From an uncultured Burkholderiales bacterium (lineage in GTDB: Bacteria > Pseudomonadota > Gammaproteobacteria > Burkholderiales > Burkholderiaceae_C): 64,000 nt of DNA. Below, piece by piece: positions 36,264 to 45,213 of the stretch. Every line of letters begins with the position of its first letter. Position 1 is the first letter of the stretch. Position numbers and translations under genes: made by a program. Location of the stretch: assembly GCA_903871545.1 (NCBI GenBank), contig CAIQHG010000021.1, forward strand, positions 1-64,000, given 5' to 3'. The notes beneath the pieces were generated by a model, which saw nothing but the letters and a program-made list of their open reading frames with translations, was not told the origin of the DNA and did no database searches.

Positions 36264-36718
36264 TCAGGGATTGTTTGAATCAATCAACCAAAAGTCTATT
36301 TTTTCACCCCCTCTGGGTGCAGGTTTCTCCCTCTCCTCAATACCCGTAGCATCTCTACTGATATGACCTACGATGTGGCCACCAATGCTTTCTTGACCAA
36401 AGCCTCGTGCACCCGCTCAGCCAAACGAGTACGGGCAAACTCAGCAAAGGCTTTGAAGGGTTGAATCTGTGAAAATACCTAGGATCGATTTTTTGCAAGG
36501 AAAGAATGGGCCATGACTCCCCCGTCATTTCCTGGGCGACCAAAGTCCAGGGACTTATCGTCACCGAGCTCCTCAATGCGAGCCACCTGTAGGGCTTGGA
36601 TCAAGCGTTCAAGTTTGGGTGGGAAGTTTCCTACTTCTTGTTGTAAAACAGGAATTATTTCTTGCTGAAATGTGTTCAAGCGTTGAAAATATTTGCTTTT
36701 TAATCGTATGATTGACAC
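36264..36718 (-). pseudogene. Decayed IS transposase (DDE type)
   Basis: Fragments of one transposase family are seen in order on the minus strand. From 36718 the frame encodes PPKLERLIQALQVARIEEL and a GRPGNDGG motif, then an in-frame TAG (36479-36481). The same frame resumes with FKAFAEFARTRLAERVHEALV and stops. A shift of frame then gives GGHIVGHISRDATGIEERE followed by KPAPRGGEK. Known relatives have about 50 residues between the GRP and AEFA segments, so an internal deletion is also likely. The HISRDAT aspartate is the first catalytic residue of the DDE triad; the rest of the catalytic domain is absent. Non-functional. No terminal inverted repeats were identified. Confidence 0.85.
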
Positions 36719-36851
36719 TAGGCTTTGACATAGATGTTGTAACCTTTAACCTAGCCAGAAATGGCGGCCTATATCTATACTTTTGGCGCTACATTAGCAA
36801 TTAATTCTTCGCAAAGTTAGACTTTTGCAACTACCTCATTTTTAAACAAAA

Positions 36852-37613
36852 ATGAACTCACTCCAAACTTTTCACCCAGATGAGCAAAAGTGCCGTCTAC
36901 AGCTTGCGGCTTGTTACCGCATTTTTGCATACTTGGGTTGGACCGAGATGATCTACAACCACATCACTCTCAGGCTTCCAAGCACAGTAAGCGCAAAGGA
37001 ATCTCACTTTTTAATCAATCCCTTTGGACTTCATTACACTGAGGTGACAGCCAGTAATTTAGTGAAGATTGATCTCTCAGGGCAGATTTTGGATGACTCT
37101 GAATACCCCATCAACCCCGCAGGATTAGTGGTTCACAGTGCGTTGCACGCAAACCTGAGCGGCGCACACTGCATCATGCACACACACACCACAGCTGGGG
37201 TCGCCGTGGCTTGTATGGAAGGGGGTCTAGAGCAAAGTAATTTTTATAGCGCCCAACTGCATAATATGGTGGCCTACCATGACTTTGAAGGGATTACTGT
37301 TCGCTCGGATGAGACCCCCCGACTTTTAAAAAGTATTGGAAACCGCCAGGCAGTGATCCTGAGGAATCATGGGCTCCTGACTTGGGGGGAAACTCTCCCC
37401 TACACCTTCTCTGTCCTATGGACCTTGCAGCGAGCGTGTGAGATCCAAGCAGCAACTGCAAGTATGGGAGACAGGCGAATGGTAAGCCCTGAAGTGGCGC
37501 AAAGGGCAACTAAGGATTCATTCCAGTTCAGCCCAACCAACGGTGCGGGAGAGGACCTATTTGATGCGATGGTGCGCTTAGTTGACCGAGCAGACAGTAG
37601 TTACAAAAGCTGA
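36852..37613 (+). CDS. Class II aldolase/adducin-family protein
   Basis: A 253-residue protein with the zinc-binding aldolase II fold. The paired histidines are seen in CIMHTHTTAGVAVA, and the third is in ILRNHGLLTWG. WTEMIYNHITLRLP and FLINPFGLHYTEVTASNLVK are typical of the bacterial subgroup annotated as class II aldolase/adducin, many of which decarboxylate or cleave hydroxy acids. Cytoplasmic. ATG at 36852. Its end lies 33 bases from the convergent Bug gene. Substrate unknown. Confidence 0.88.
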   Translation: MNSLQTFHPDEQKCRLQLAACYRIFAYLGWTEMIYNHITLRLPSTVSAKESHFLINPFGLHYTEVTASNLVKIDLSGQILDDSEYPINPAGLVVHSALHANLSGAHCIMHTHTTAGVAVACMEGGLEQSNFYSAQLHNMVAYHDFEGITVRSDETPRLLKSIGNRQAVILRNHGLLTWGETLPYTFSVLWTLQRACEIQAATASMGDRRMVSPEVAQRATKDSFQFSPTNGAGEDLFDAMVRLVDRADSSYKS

Positions 37614-37646
37614 CGCTTAGCGTTCAACTGATTCAATCCTCCAACC

Positions 37647-38672
37647 TTAATCCGCACTAAAGCCCACTTGTTTAACAATGGGTTCCCACTTAAGGGTATC
37701 TCTTTTGAGGACATCTGCAAACTCTTGAGGGGAGGAAGATAGAGACTCCAAACCAAAAGTAGCAAGACCCTCGCTAACCTCTTTGGTTGCAAGTGCCACG
37801 CGTAAAGCCGAATTCAGTTTAGACACCACGTCAACAGGGGCCTTTGCGGGTAAAAATATACCGAAGTATTCGTTATAGACCATATCCTTGTAACCCATCT
37901 CCACAAAAGTGGGAACATCAGGGGCGAAACGGCTTCTTTTAGCACCTGCAACAACCAATATCCTGACTTTGCCGGTAGCAAGGTGCTGAATGATGTCTCC
38001 AACCGGCGCTGAGACAGCGGCTAAGTTACCCCCCAACAAATCAAGCATAGCTGGCTGTGAGCCTCGGTAAGCAACGTGTTGATAATCGATTCCCGCCAAC
38101 CGTCCAATAAGCATTCCCACAAAGTGCGGTGTGGAGCCAGCCGCAGGAGATCCAAAATTAGCCAACTGGGGGTTGGCCTTACTCCAAATTAAATAGTCTT
38201 GAAGAGTTTTGACGCTTTGGGGAACCATGGGGCCGATTGCAAAGGCAAGATCAAATACACATGCCAGAGATACGGGCGTAACGTCGGCCACGGGGTCGTA
38301 GGGAAGTTTCTTGTAAATATGGGGATAGATGGTGAACATAGAGGTGGGAGATTGCAAAACCACACTGCCGTCTAAGGGCTGCGATTTAATGTACTGAATC
38401 GCTATCTGTCCCCCTGCACCTGTTCGGTTATCCACAACAACGTTTTTTGCGTAATCAGGGGCCATTTTGGTTGCAAGTCTGCGGCACAGCGTGTCCGAGG
38501 TACCGCCCGCAGAAAAACCAGTCACTATTCGAAGATTCTCAATAGAGTTACTTTGTGCGAGTAAAGATTTCTCGAATAATCCAAGAAACCCCAGTCCCGC
38601 CCCGGACTGAAGGACTCTTCGACGTGAAGGGTTAAGAGAAAATGAGGAGTCAGAGCGCTCAGATTGATGCAT
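37647..38672 (-). CDS. Bug/TctC-family binding protein with Tat signal
   Basis: A 341-residue Bug-family receptor. The leader contains SRRRVLQSGAGLGFLGL, a twin-arginine (Tat) export motif, so it is probably folded before export, unlike the Sec-type leaders of the other two Bug proteins here. The mature part has LRIVTGFSAGGTSDTLCRRL and VDNRTGAGGQIAIQYI, and a late VDVVSKLNSALRVALA. The usual VPFPPGG motif is altered to VTGFSAGG. Single gene, convergent with the aldolase-like gene. Ligand unknown. Confidence 0.9.
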   Translation of the reverse strand: MHQSERSDSSFSLNPSRRRVLQSGAGLGFLGLFEKSLLAQSNSIENLRIVTGFSAGGTSDTLCRRLATKMAPDYAKNVVVDNRTGAGGQIAIQYIKSQPLDGSVVLQSPTSMFTIYPHIYKKLPYDPVADVTPVSLACVFDLAFAIGPMVPQSVKTLQDYLIWSKANPQLANFGSPAAGSTPHFVGMLIGRLAGIDYQHVAYRGSQPAMLDLLGGNLAAVSAPVGDIIQHLATGKVRILVVAGAKRSRFAPDVPTFVEMGYKDMVYNEYFGIFLPAKAPVDVVSKLNSALRVALATKEVSEGLATFGLESLSSSPQEFADVLKRDTLKWEPIVKQVGFSAD

Positions 38673-38892
38673 TGTATTTTCCTAGAGAAGGGGGCAAAAC
38701 TGTTAGGTCTAGATAAAAAGTGTAGAGATAAAAATTATGCCTGTGGCTAAGAAATAAATAATGATTGAACGCGTTAAATACCTACTCAGTTACCCTTAAT
38801 TGAACCACTCTAGCTCTTGCATAGTCCCACAGCTCAACAGAGCCCCATAGACCGCAAAACTCCAATATTTAAGGGCGCTTAATGCACAGCTT

Positions 38893-39237
38893 TTATTCTG
38901 CTGCGCTGACAAACGACACCACCAGCCCCCCAACAATAATTAAAAAACCACCGCCAAGTATTGCAAGGCTGGGAATAGTTCTAAACGTGATGTAACTGAC
39001 TATTTGCCAAACAATAAATAGGGTTGCAATGTACAGGCCCACCACACGCTCAAAAGGCAATGGCGCAAGATTGAGTAGCACGCCGTACCCAAAAAGCAAA
39101 ACAGCTCCCAAAGCCAGCAACGGGAGCCTGTCCAAGCCAAGGCGCTCAAATATGCCAATCCGCACTAAGGCGTCCCCAGTGGTCTCAAGTGTGGTTGCCA
39201 GCACCAATAAGGCAATAGTAATAAGATATTTTGTCAT
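38893..39237 (-). CDS. Small four-helix membrane protein, SMR/DMT-like
   Basis: A 114-residue integral membrane protein with four hydrophobic helices (about 3-22, 37-58, 64-84, 91-111). The size, topology and the early TTLETTGDALVRIG segment, with its membrane-embedded glutamate, recall small multidrug resistance proteins, but the typical EmrE motifs are not fully present. A transport role is inferred. Isolated gene with about 280 bases to the divergent MFS gene. Confidence 0.7.
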   Translation of the reverse strand: MTKYLITIALLVLATTLETTGDALVRIGIFERLGLDRLPLLALGAVLLFGYGVLLNLAPLPFERVVGLYIATLFIVWQIVSYITFRTIPSLAILGGGFLIIVGGLVVSFVSAAE

Positions 39238-39395
39238 GGATTTATTTGAAAAATTTAAAAAAAGGATGGACAGTGACAGATAGAGTCTCTGAGCAAAAAA
39301 TTAGCACTAAATAATCATAACAAAGAGTACAAATTAATGTCTATCAACTTCATAAATCGCCTCTTCGGCAATTAAAAGAGCATTTGACAAAGGCC

Positions 39396-39434
39396 ATTGA
39401 ACGAAGTTTATTTAACGAAGTTCATTCAACGCAG
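39396..39434. repeat. 14-bp imperfect tandem repeat
   Basis: attgaacgaagttt (39396-39409), atttaacgaagttc (39410-39423) and a partial attcaacgcag, in the divergent gap upstream of the MFS gene. Confidence 0.7.
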
Positions 39435-39518
39435 AACCAAAAAATTCAATTACAGTCTAAATAAAGACCCTACAAACCACTAGTCAAATGCAGCGCGTTT
39501 AATGTTAACCTAAAGTCA

Positions 39519-40796
39519 ATGAAACACGTACCGGCTCCAGAAGAGTTAATTGACTCCACATTTGCGGCTTGGCGACTTTTGACGACGCTTTGCTTGGTTA
39601 CTCTAGGAAGTAGCTGCATGTACGTGGTCGCAGTCGTACTGGCCCCTGTACAAGCTGAGTTTGGTATTGGACGGGCAAATGCCGCACTACCCTACACCCT
39701 CATGATGATTTGCTTAGGCTTTGGGGGAATATGGACAGGTAAGTTAGCAGATAAGTACGGCATTTCTCCAGTCCTTTGGATTGGGTCCATCGCAGTTGCA
39801 TCTGGATTTGTTGTTGCAGGCTTGGCGCCTAATATTTGGGTATTCGGATTAGCGCACGGACTCTTACTCGGCCTAATAGGGAGCTCCTCTACATTTGCGC
39901 CCCTAATGGCTGATACCTCCCTATGGTGGAGGAAAAGAAGAGGCATCGCTGTGGCTATTTGTGCAAGCGGGAACTACGTGGCCGGGGCCGTTTGGCCCCC
40001 CATTGCTCAGTGGGGGATTGAGACAATTGGGTGGCGACACACTTACATAGCAATGGGTTTGTTTTGTGGTGTGTGTATGGCCCTGCTTTCGTTTGCAATG
40101 CGACAACGTCCCCCTTTAGTGAACACAACTCAAGGGACACCGTCCTTTAAATCCACTGGATTTGCCTCAACCCACCCCTTTGGCCTAAAACTAGGACAAG
40201 CACAAGTGTTGCTATGCATTGCCGGGGTGGCCTGTTGTGTGGCCATGTCAATGCCCCAAGTACACATCGTCGCCTACTGCGGAGACCTTGGCTACGGAGC
40301 AGCCAGGGGTGCTGAGATGCTGTCCTTGATGCTCACCTGCGGTATCGTAAGCAGGTTGGTGTCGGGTTTAATTTGCGACCGAATTGGCGGTATTCCAACC
40401 TTGCTCTTGGGCTCTGCATTACAGGGTATCGCCTTGCTGCTGTTTCTGCCCTTTAACGGTTTGGTCCCCTTGTACATCATTTCGGGCTTATTTGGCTTGT
40501 TTCAAGGCGGAATAGTCCCCTCATACGCCATCATAGTTCGCGAGTATTTCCCGGCCAAAGAGGCAGGCGAGAGAGTTGGTTCTGTGATTATGGCCACTTT
40601 GGTGGGTATGGCCCTTGGGGGTTGGATGTCTGGAAAAATTTTCGATATGACAGGATCTTACCAAGCAGCCTTTTTGAACGGCTTGGCCTGGAACTTACTC
40701 AACCTGTCTATAAGCGGATGGCTGTTTTGGCGGATCCGCAACCTAAGGGCCCAGCATTCAAAAGCGGATCCTAGCAATCAGATGGCGCGTCCTTAA
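39519..40796 (+). CDS. MFS transporter (monocarboxylate-type)
   Basis: A 425-residue major facilitator with 12 predicted helices. The MFS loop 2-3 motif appears as GKLADKYGISPVLW, and the second-half equivalent as GLICDRIGGIPTLLL. SAW-type features such as GIAVAICASGNYVAGAVWPP are typical of oxalate/formate and monocarboxylate carriers (OFA/MCP-like). Probable organic-acid carrier. Its stop shares the palindrome TTAA with the stop of the convergent dioxygenase gene. Confidence 0.9.
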   Translation: MKHVPAPEELIDSTFAAWRLLTTLCLVTLGSSCMYVVAVVLAPVQAEFGIGRANAALPYTLMMICLGFGGIWTGKLADKYGISPVLWIGSIAVASGFVVAGLAPNIWVFGLAHGLLLGLIGSSSTFAPLMADTSLWWRKRRGIAVAICASGNYVAGAVWPPIAQWGIETIGWRHTYIAMGLFCGVCMALLSFAMRQRPPLVNTTQGTPSFKSTGFASTHPFGLKLGQAQVLLCIAGVACCVAMSMPQVHIVAYCGDLGYGAARGAEMLSLMLTCGIVSRLVSGLICDRIGGIPTLLLGSALQGIALLLFLPFNGLVPLYIISGLFGLFQGGIVPSYAIIVREYFPAKEAGERVGSVIMATLVGMALGGWMSGKIFDMTGSYQAAFLNGLAWNLLNLSISGWLFWRIRNLRAQHSKADPSNQMARP

Positions 40797-41680
40797 ACAG
40801 GCACTTCACCGATAACCGTGCAACGACGAATCACTCGACTTTGTGTGTGAGGATCATAGGGGGTCGCTTTATGAAGCAGACAACGGTTATCCCAGACAAG
40901 GAGTTGGCGCAGTTGCCAGTCGTGTTCATAGGTTAAATCAGAATGGATTGCCAGTTTATTGAGCTCTTCAATCAATTCACGGCCTTGTGCGTAGGGCATG
41001 CCCAAGATGTGCTCTGCATGGTCTCCTAAATACAAACACTTTCGACCCGTCTCAGGGTGCGTTCGAACGACTGGGTGATCAACCGGGGGGACTGCATTGC
41101 GCTGGGCCTGGGTCATCGGTTCTTCGCCGTGCCTCCTGGTGCGAGAGAAATCAAGGCTGTGCACTGCCCGCAGGCCTGCAATGCGCTCTTTCCACTGGGC
41201 ACTGAGTCGTTCATACGCACCGTACATATCGCAAAAATGTGTTTGCCCACCCTGTCCGGGCTCAGGCATCACTTCCCCGTAGATGACTGTTGCGTGTCCT
41301 GTGACTCGTTGCCACGAACTGTCGGTATGCCACTCGAGTGTACCTTTGTCGGGGTGTTTACCGTTGGGTTTGCCCTCTGGGGTGAGGTTAGAGAGTCGGT
41401 ACAACTCGGGGTAACCGTCCGCATGGTATTGGTTCATGACGTGTATTTGCACTTCACCGAAACACTGCGCTAATTTCACCTGCTGATGGGGCGGTACCTC
41501 TTGGGGGGGGAATAAAAGAATTTGATACTGCAAGAACGCTTGGTGAATTCCAGCGAGAACCTCGGGTGACATGTCCTTGGATAGATCGACGCCGCTGATC
41601 TCTGCGCCAAAAGCAGCAGTAAGCGGTCGTACTGCAAAAGGCCAATTTAATGCTGAGGACGTAAACTTTGAATCACCCAT
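40793..41680 (-). CDS. TauD/TfdA-family Fe(II)/2-oxoglutarate dioxygenase
   Basis: A 295-residue dioxygenase that couples oxidation of a substrate to decarboxylation of 2-oxoglutarate. The iron facial triad is visible: His118 and Asp120 in EWHTDSSW and His270 in CLLHKATPYD. The 2-oxoglutarate-binding arginine is Arg282 in SRVIRRCT. Relatives cleave taurine, alkyl sulfates or aryloxyacetates. It is the last gene of the dctPQM operon (21 bases after dctM), which suggests that the TRAP ligand or a product of it is the substrate. Confidence 0.92.
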   Translation of the reverse strand: MGDSKFTSSALNWPFAVRPLTAAFGAEISGVDLSKDMSPEVLAGIHQAFLQYQILLFPPQEVPPHQQVKLAQCFGEVQIHVMNQYHADGYPELYRLSNLTPEGKPNGKHPDKGTLEWHTDSSWQRVTGHATVIYGEVMPEPGQGGQTHFCDMYGAYERLSAQWKERIAGLRAVHSLDFSRTRRHGEEPMTQAQRNAVPPVDHPVVRTHPETGRKCLYLGDHAEHILGMPYAQGRELIEELNKLAIHSDLTYEHDWQLRQLLVWDNRCLLHKATPYDPHTQSRVIRRCTVIGEVPV

Positions 41681-41701
41681 GGTTTTCTCCTTGTTTGAAG
41701 T

Positions 41702-43042
41702 CTAAGGGGGACATAAATAACCAGGACCGCTGGGATTTTTAAAGCATCCTACTGATTCAGGTATCACGTGTTTAGGTAGCCACAGAACTACTTTAGGAAA
41801 GACGATCGTGAATGTGATGGTGCCTAGAAAGACCAGATAGATGGGAAGTGCGGCCCTAAGAGCTTGTGAGAATTTCACCCCAATAAACTTAGAGGCCATG
41901 AGCAAAACAAGTCCGTAGGGAGGCGTAATGAGTCCGAACGCAAGCGTTGCAATCAAAACCACGCCCATATGAACTGGGTTAATTCCCCCCGCCGCGGTCA
42001 AAGCATTAACCAAGGGCATAAAGATGATGATAGTTGGCACAGGCTCTATAAAGTCCCCTACAACTGTGAAGAGTAAGACCATCATCAGCATGATTAAAAT
42101 AGGATCATTGCCAGCAATACTAGTGATCCAAGCTGCAATCGCCATTGCGCCTCGCAAATAAGCTAGCATCCAGCCAAATACGTTTGCAGCGCCTATGGTG
42201 ATAAGTGGCAACGAGAATATTAAACCCGCCAAACAAAAATCATAAGGCAGTAGTTTCACGTGAGCAGGATTTAAAGTCGGAATCACCACAAACAAAATCC
42301 AAACCACCGCAACCACCCCGGCCTCTGTGGGCGTGAACCATCCCGTCAAGATTCCCCCAAGCAAAATGAACGGAATCATTAAGGGAAGTGACGCCCCTTT
42401 GAATGCACCCGCGACCTCTCTCATTGCTGCGCGCGGGCGCGGCAAACCAGTTGGCCCAAAGAAATAGCAATAAAGCATCAACCCAATACCAATCATAAAG
42501 CCAGGAATCACACCTGCCATGAATAAGCCAGCGATGGATACATTACCTACAGCCCCGTACACGACGGCCGTAATGCTAGGAGGCACAAGGGCTGCAATAG
42601 TTGAGGCTGCAGCAATAATTGCTGCAGTGAATGCGGGGTCGTAGCCTTCCTTTTTCATCGGACCACCCAAGGCCCTACTAATCACTGCAACATCGGCAGA
42701 GGTGGAGCCAGACATTTCTGAGAAGAACATGCTAAAGACGGTGACCACCTGCGCCAAGCCGCCCCTTATATGCCCAACCAAAGCCAATGAGAGGTTGGTT
42801 ATGCGTCCCACCACATTGGCTGAGCCCATCAGCTCACCCACAAGCAGAAAAAATGGAATTGCGAGCAATGCTTCAGAATCTACGCCGTCAAACATTTTTT
42901 GAATTAAAGCGGGGTACGTCACATCTGTGAACAAAGCGCCCACAAAAACACCTGCCAAAAGGGAGAAGGCAACGGGTACACCTAAATACGCGAAAATGAG
43001 GAACAAAAAGGTCATCAACCCCAGAATTAAAGCGCTGCTCAT
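41702..43042 (-). CDS. dctM: TRAP transporter large permease DctM
   Basis: A 446-residue membrane protein with about 12-13 helices and DctM signatures IPFFLLVGELMGSANV, FFSEMSGSTSADVAV, PPSITAVVYGAVGNVSIAGLF (in part) and FIEPVPTIIIFMPLV. It drives sodium-coupled uptake with DctP and DctQ. It overlaps dctQ by four bases. It carries an added C-terminal tail (VGCFKNPSGPGYLCPP) slightly longer than usual. Confidence 0.93.
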   Translation of the reverse strand: MSSALILGLMTFLFLIFAYLGVPVAFSLLAGVFVGALFTDVTYPALIQKMFDGVDSEALLAIPFFLLVGELMGSANVVGRITNLSLALVGHIRGGLAQVVTVFSMFFSEMSGSTSADVAVISRALGGPMKKEGYDPAFTAAIIAAASTIAALVPPSITAVVYGAVGNVSIAGLFMAGVIPGFMIGIGLMLYCYFFGPTGLPRPRAAMREVAGAFKGASLPLMIPFILLGGILTGWFTPTEAGVVAVVWILFVVIPTLNPAHVKLLPYDFCLAGLIFSLPLITIGAANVFGWMLAYLRGAMAIAAWITSIAGNDPILIMLMMVLLFTVVGDFIEPVPTIIIFMPLVNALTAAGGINPVHMGVVLIATLAFGLITPPYGLVLLMASKFIGVKFSQALRAALPIYLVFLGTITFTIVFPKVVLWLPKHVIPESVGCFKNPSGPGYLCPP

Positions 43043-43626
43043 GTCAGTATCTTGTTAGAGTTGGCCAAAGTATCCGTATTTGTCGTCAAGTCCAAATCCA
43101 CCAACTCTTGGGGATGATCGAACCCATTGACCCAACCATTCACCAATTGTTCAAACGAAAACAGGCCAATAAAGAATCCAGAAATGGGTATGACACCATA
43201 CAAACTAGCAATAGGGGTCATTGAGGGCATTCTGAAGCTATCAAAACCCCTGAGGAAATTGAAGTAGCCGAAATACACCAGACAAAAAGAAACGCTTATA
43301 ACAACGATCCTGATCACCACCTCAGCTAGGAGGCGAGGCGTTCCGTGCAAAGAATCAGTTACAGCGGTTAATACCAAGTGGTCGTTTCTACGGGTCGCGA
43401 CAGCGGCGCCGATGAATATCGCGTAGATGAATAACGTTTGTGTCACCTCTTGTAACCAAAGCCAGGGATGCCCTAAGGTTCGGGTCACGATATCGAACAC
43501 AACTGTTGCAGAAAATCCAAATAACAAAATACCGCAAAGAATCATGAGCACAAGTTCAATTGAATCGAACGCGCGCCATTTTAAATGGCGATGGCTTTCT
43601 AAGACGAGTTTAGCTCGCACTGACAT
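43039..43626 (-). CDS. dctQ: TRAP transporter small permease DctQ
   Basis: A 195-residue four-helix subunit. LWLQEVTQTLFIYAIFIGAA and RRNDHLVLTAVTDSL are diagnostic of DctQ. It joins DctM in the membrane. ATG at 43626 lies just after the hairpin that separates it from dctP. A soluble tail of about 30 residues (DHPQELVDLDL) follows the last helix. Confidence 0.9.
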   Translation of the reverse strand: MSVRAKLVLESHRHLKWRAFDSIELVLMILCGILLFGFSATVVFDIVTRTLGHPWLWLQEVTQTLFIYAIFIGAAVATRRNDHLVLTAVTDSLHGTPRLLAEVVIRIVVISVSFCLVYFGYFNFLRGFDSFRMPSMTPIASLYGVIPISGFFIGLFSFEQLVNGWVNGFDHPQELVDLDLTTNTDTLANSNKILT

Positions 43627-43644
43627 GTATCACTCCAAGACATT

Positions 43645-43672
43645 AAAAAAGGGCCCAAAGACTCGGCCCTTT
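43645..43672 (-). terminator. Intra-operon terminator/attenuator between dctP and dctQ
   Basis: On the minus strand: 8-bp perfect stem (aaagggcc at 43665-43672 read in reverse, ggcccttt at 43648-43655), loop of nine, then a run of six Ts. It sits 17 bases after the dctP stop and before the dctQ start. It looks like a rho-independent terminator that would leave dctP mRNA in excess over dctQM, matching the need for surplus binding protein. Confidence 0.75.
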
Positions 43673-43688
43673 GCACAAAAAAAATAAA

Positions 43689-44687
43689 TTACTTTATCGC
43701 CCCAATGAGGTCTTTGATTTTGACCGCGTGTGGCCCAAGATCCTTGGCTAATTTATCAAGGTAGGGGGCAGCAACTTTAATAAAACTTGCTTTATCAACG
43801 TCGTTTACAACCTTCACCCCAATTGCTTTGAGCTTGGTCTCTGACTCGTGCTCAAGCTCGAAGGCTTTCCCGGGCTGAGTTCTCCCGACTTCCTCGGCCG
43901 CTATAGTGACCCATTTCTTTTCATCTTCGCTAAGGCTTTTCCAAAGCTTATCGCTGATCCAAAGGAAACTGTTATTGGCTTCATGCTCAGTCATTGAGAG
44001 AACGGGTGCAACTTCGTAGTGTTTATTTAGCAAATAAACGTTGACCCCGTTTTCAGCTAAATCTATGACGCCAGTCTGAAGAGATGTGTAAACACTTCCA
44101 AAAGGCATATGAACTGTTTGGGCCCCGTAGGCTGGAAACATCGTATCTTCAGTCGCAGTGGCTTGGACCCGGACTTTGAGACCTTTCATGTCCTCGACTT
44201 TTTTGATTTCCTTTTTGCTATACATGTTACGCAGACCAAGCGTCATAAGCGAGAGCACGTGAGCACCTTGCACAGTTTGTTCGATCATCTCCTTAGCAGC
44301 CTGAGTTACCTTGGGGTCCGCTAAAGCCTTCTTCATGTGGTCCTCAGAGCGAAATAGAAAATGCAGAGACATAACTCCTGCCTGCGGAGAGAGTGTGGAG
44401 GCGTTTGCAGAGGAGCTGATACAAAACTCGATATCCCCCGATTTAACCAACTGTAAGAGCTGGGGTTCTTGCCCAAGCTGAGCGCCCGGGTACTGATCGA
44501 TGAGCATAGTGCCTTTGCTGAGCTCTTTAAGCCTGTCAGCGAATATATTACCCCCCACGTTATAGCCAGAATTTAGAGGCTGGTCATACGCGAAACGAAA
44601 GTGTCTAACAGTTTGACTCCACCCGCTTGAGCAGCAAAGAGTGATCAGCGCACAAACTGCAAGGCGATTTAGCTTGGGAAATTTCAT
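43689..44687 (-). CDS. dctP: TRAP transporter substrate-binding protein DctP
   Basis: Periplasmic receptor of about 332 residues. Signal peptide LAVCALITLCCSSGWSQ, then the family fold with FADRLKELSKGTMLIDQYPG, GLKVRVQATATEDTMFPAYG and MPFGSVYTSLQTGVIDLAEN, the DctP ligand-binding hallmark with its arginine. The frame begins at 44744; ATG at 44687 is favoured since GGAGAG lies at proper distance (the ATG at 44693 is too close). Ligand unknown. It leads the dctPQM-dioxygenase operon. Confidence 0.9.
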   Translation of the reverse strand: MKFPKLNRLAVCALITLCCSSGWSQTVRHFRFAYDQPLNSGYNVGGNIFADRLKELSKGTMLIDQYPGAQLGQEPQLLQLVKSGDIEFCISSSANASTLSPQAGVMSLHFLFRSEDHMKKALADPKVTQAAKEMIEQTVQGAHVLSLMTLGLRNMYSKKEIKKVEDMKGLKVRVQATATEDTMFPAYGAQTVHMPFGSVYTSLQTGVIDLAENGVNVYLLNKHYEVAPVLSMTEHEANNSFLWISDKLWKSLSEDEKKWVTIAAEEVGRTQPGKAFELEHESETKLKAIGVKVVNDVDKASFIKVAAPYLDKLAKDLGPHAVKIKDLIGAIK

Positions 44688-44903
44688 CTTCATTCTCTCC
44701 AAATTTAATAATTCAACACCAACTAACAAATCATAGAAAAACAAATTTACCCAAAAGATTCAAAAAAATTAAGGCGTCATCTCTCAACCCAATCAGGGCT
44801 TGGGCCAATCACAAACTCATTGATACCAATCAACGGGAGATTTTTTAACGCATTAAAAATATCTAGATCAGGTAATCTGTAAAAAAAACTCAAGCTTAAA
44901 CAG

Positions 44904-44955
44904 ATGGCATAAACTTATGGCATAAACTTATGGCATAAACTTATGGCATAAATCT
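44904..44955. repeat. 13-bp tandem repeat, 3 full copies plus partial
   Basis: Unit atggcataaactt at 44904-44916, 44917-44929 and 44930-44942, then a diverged fourth copy (atggcataaatct). The copies are perfect, so the expansion is recent or maintained. Confidence 0.9.
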
Positions 44956-45173
44956 AATACCCAAACCTCGCTCAGGTTAATGTTTAACCAATTAATGCTA
45001 CCCTGGAATATCAAAATTCAAAGTAGGGATTTCCTCTTAAGGGCTAACGCGACATCGCTGAAGAGCTCTTTTAGCGTCCAATTTATTTACCCGGCTATGT
45101 AGGGTCTTCTTATGAAGGAGGCGTTTATAGAACTTTTAGGAAGGTAAGCCCTTCAAAAAAACAAGGAGCCGTG

Positions 45174-45213
45174 AAGAGCTGTGACTGGAACTACTGAGCA
45201 GACCACAGCTCTT
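45174..45213. other. Perfect 10-bp inverted repeat
   Basis: aagagctgtg (45174-45183) and cacagctctt (45204-45213) separated by 20 bases. A stable RNA hairpin is possible from either strand; no T-run adjoins it. Confidence 0.6.

Noticed and set aside
39692-39946. Minus-strand ORFs over the MFS gene
   Set aside because: They lie opposite strong transmembrane coding sequence and show no motifs; shadow frames.
44904-44955. CRISPR-like repeat array
   Set aside because: Units are 13 bp, directly adjacent with no spacers, and there are no cas genes in the window.
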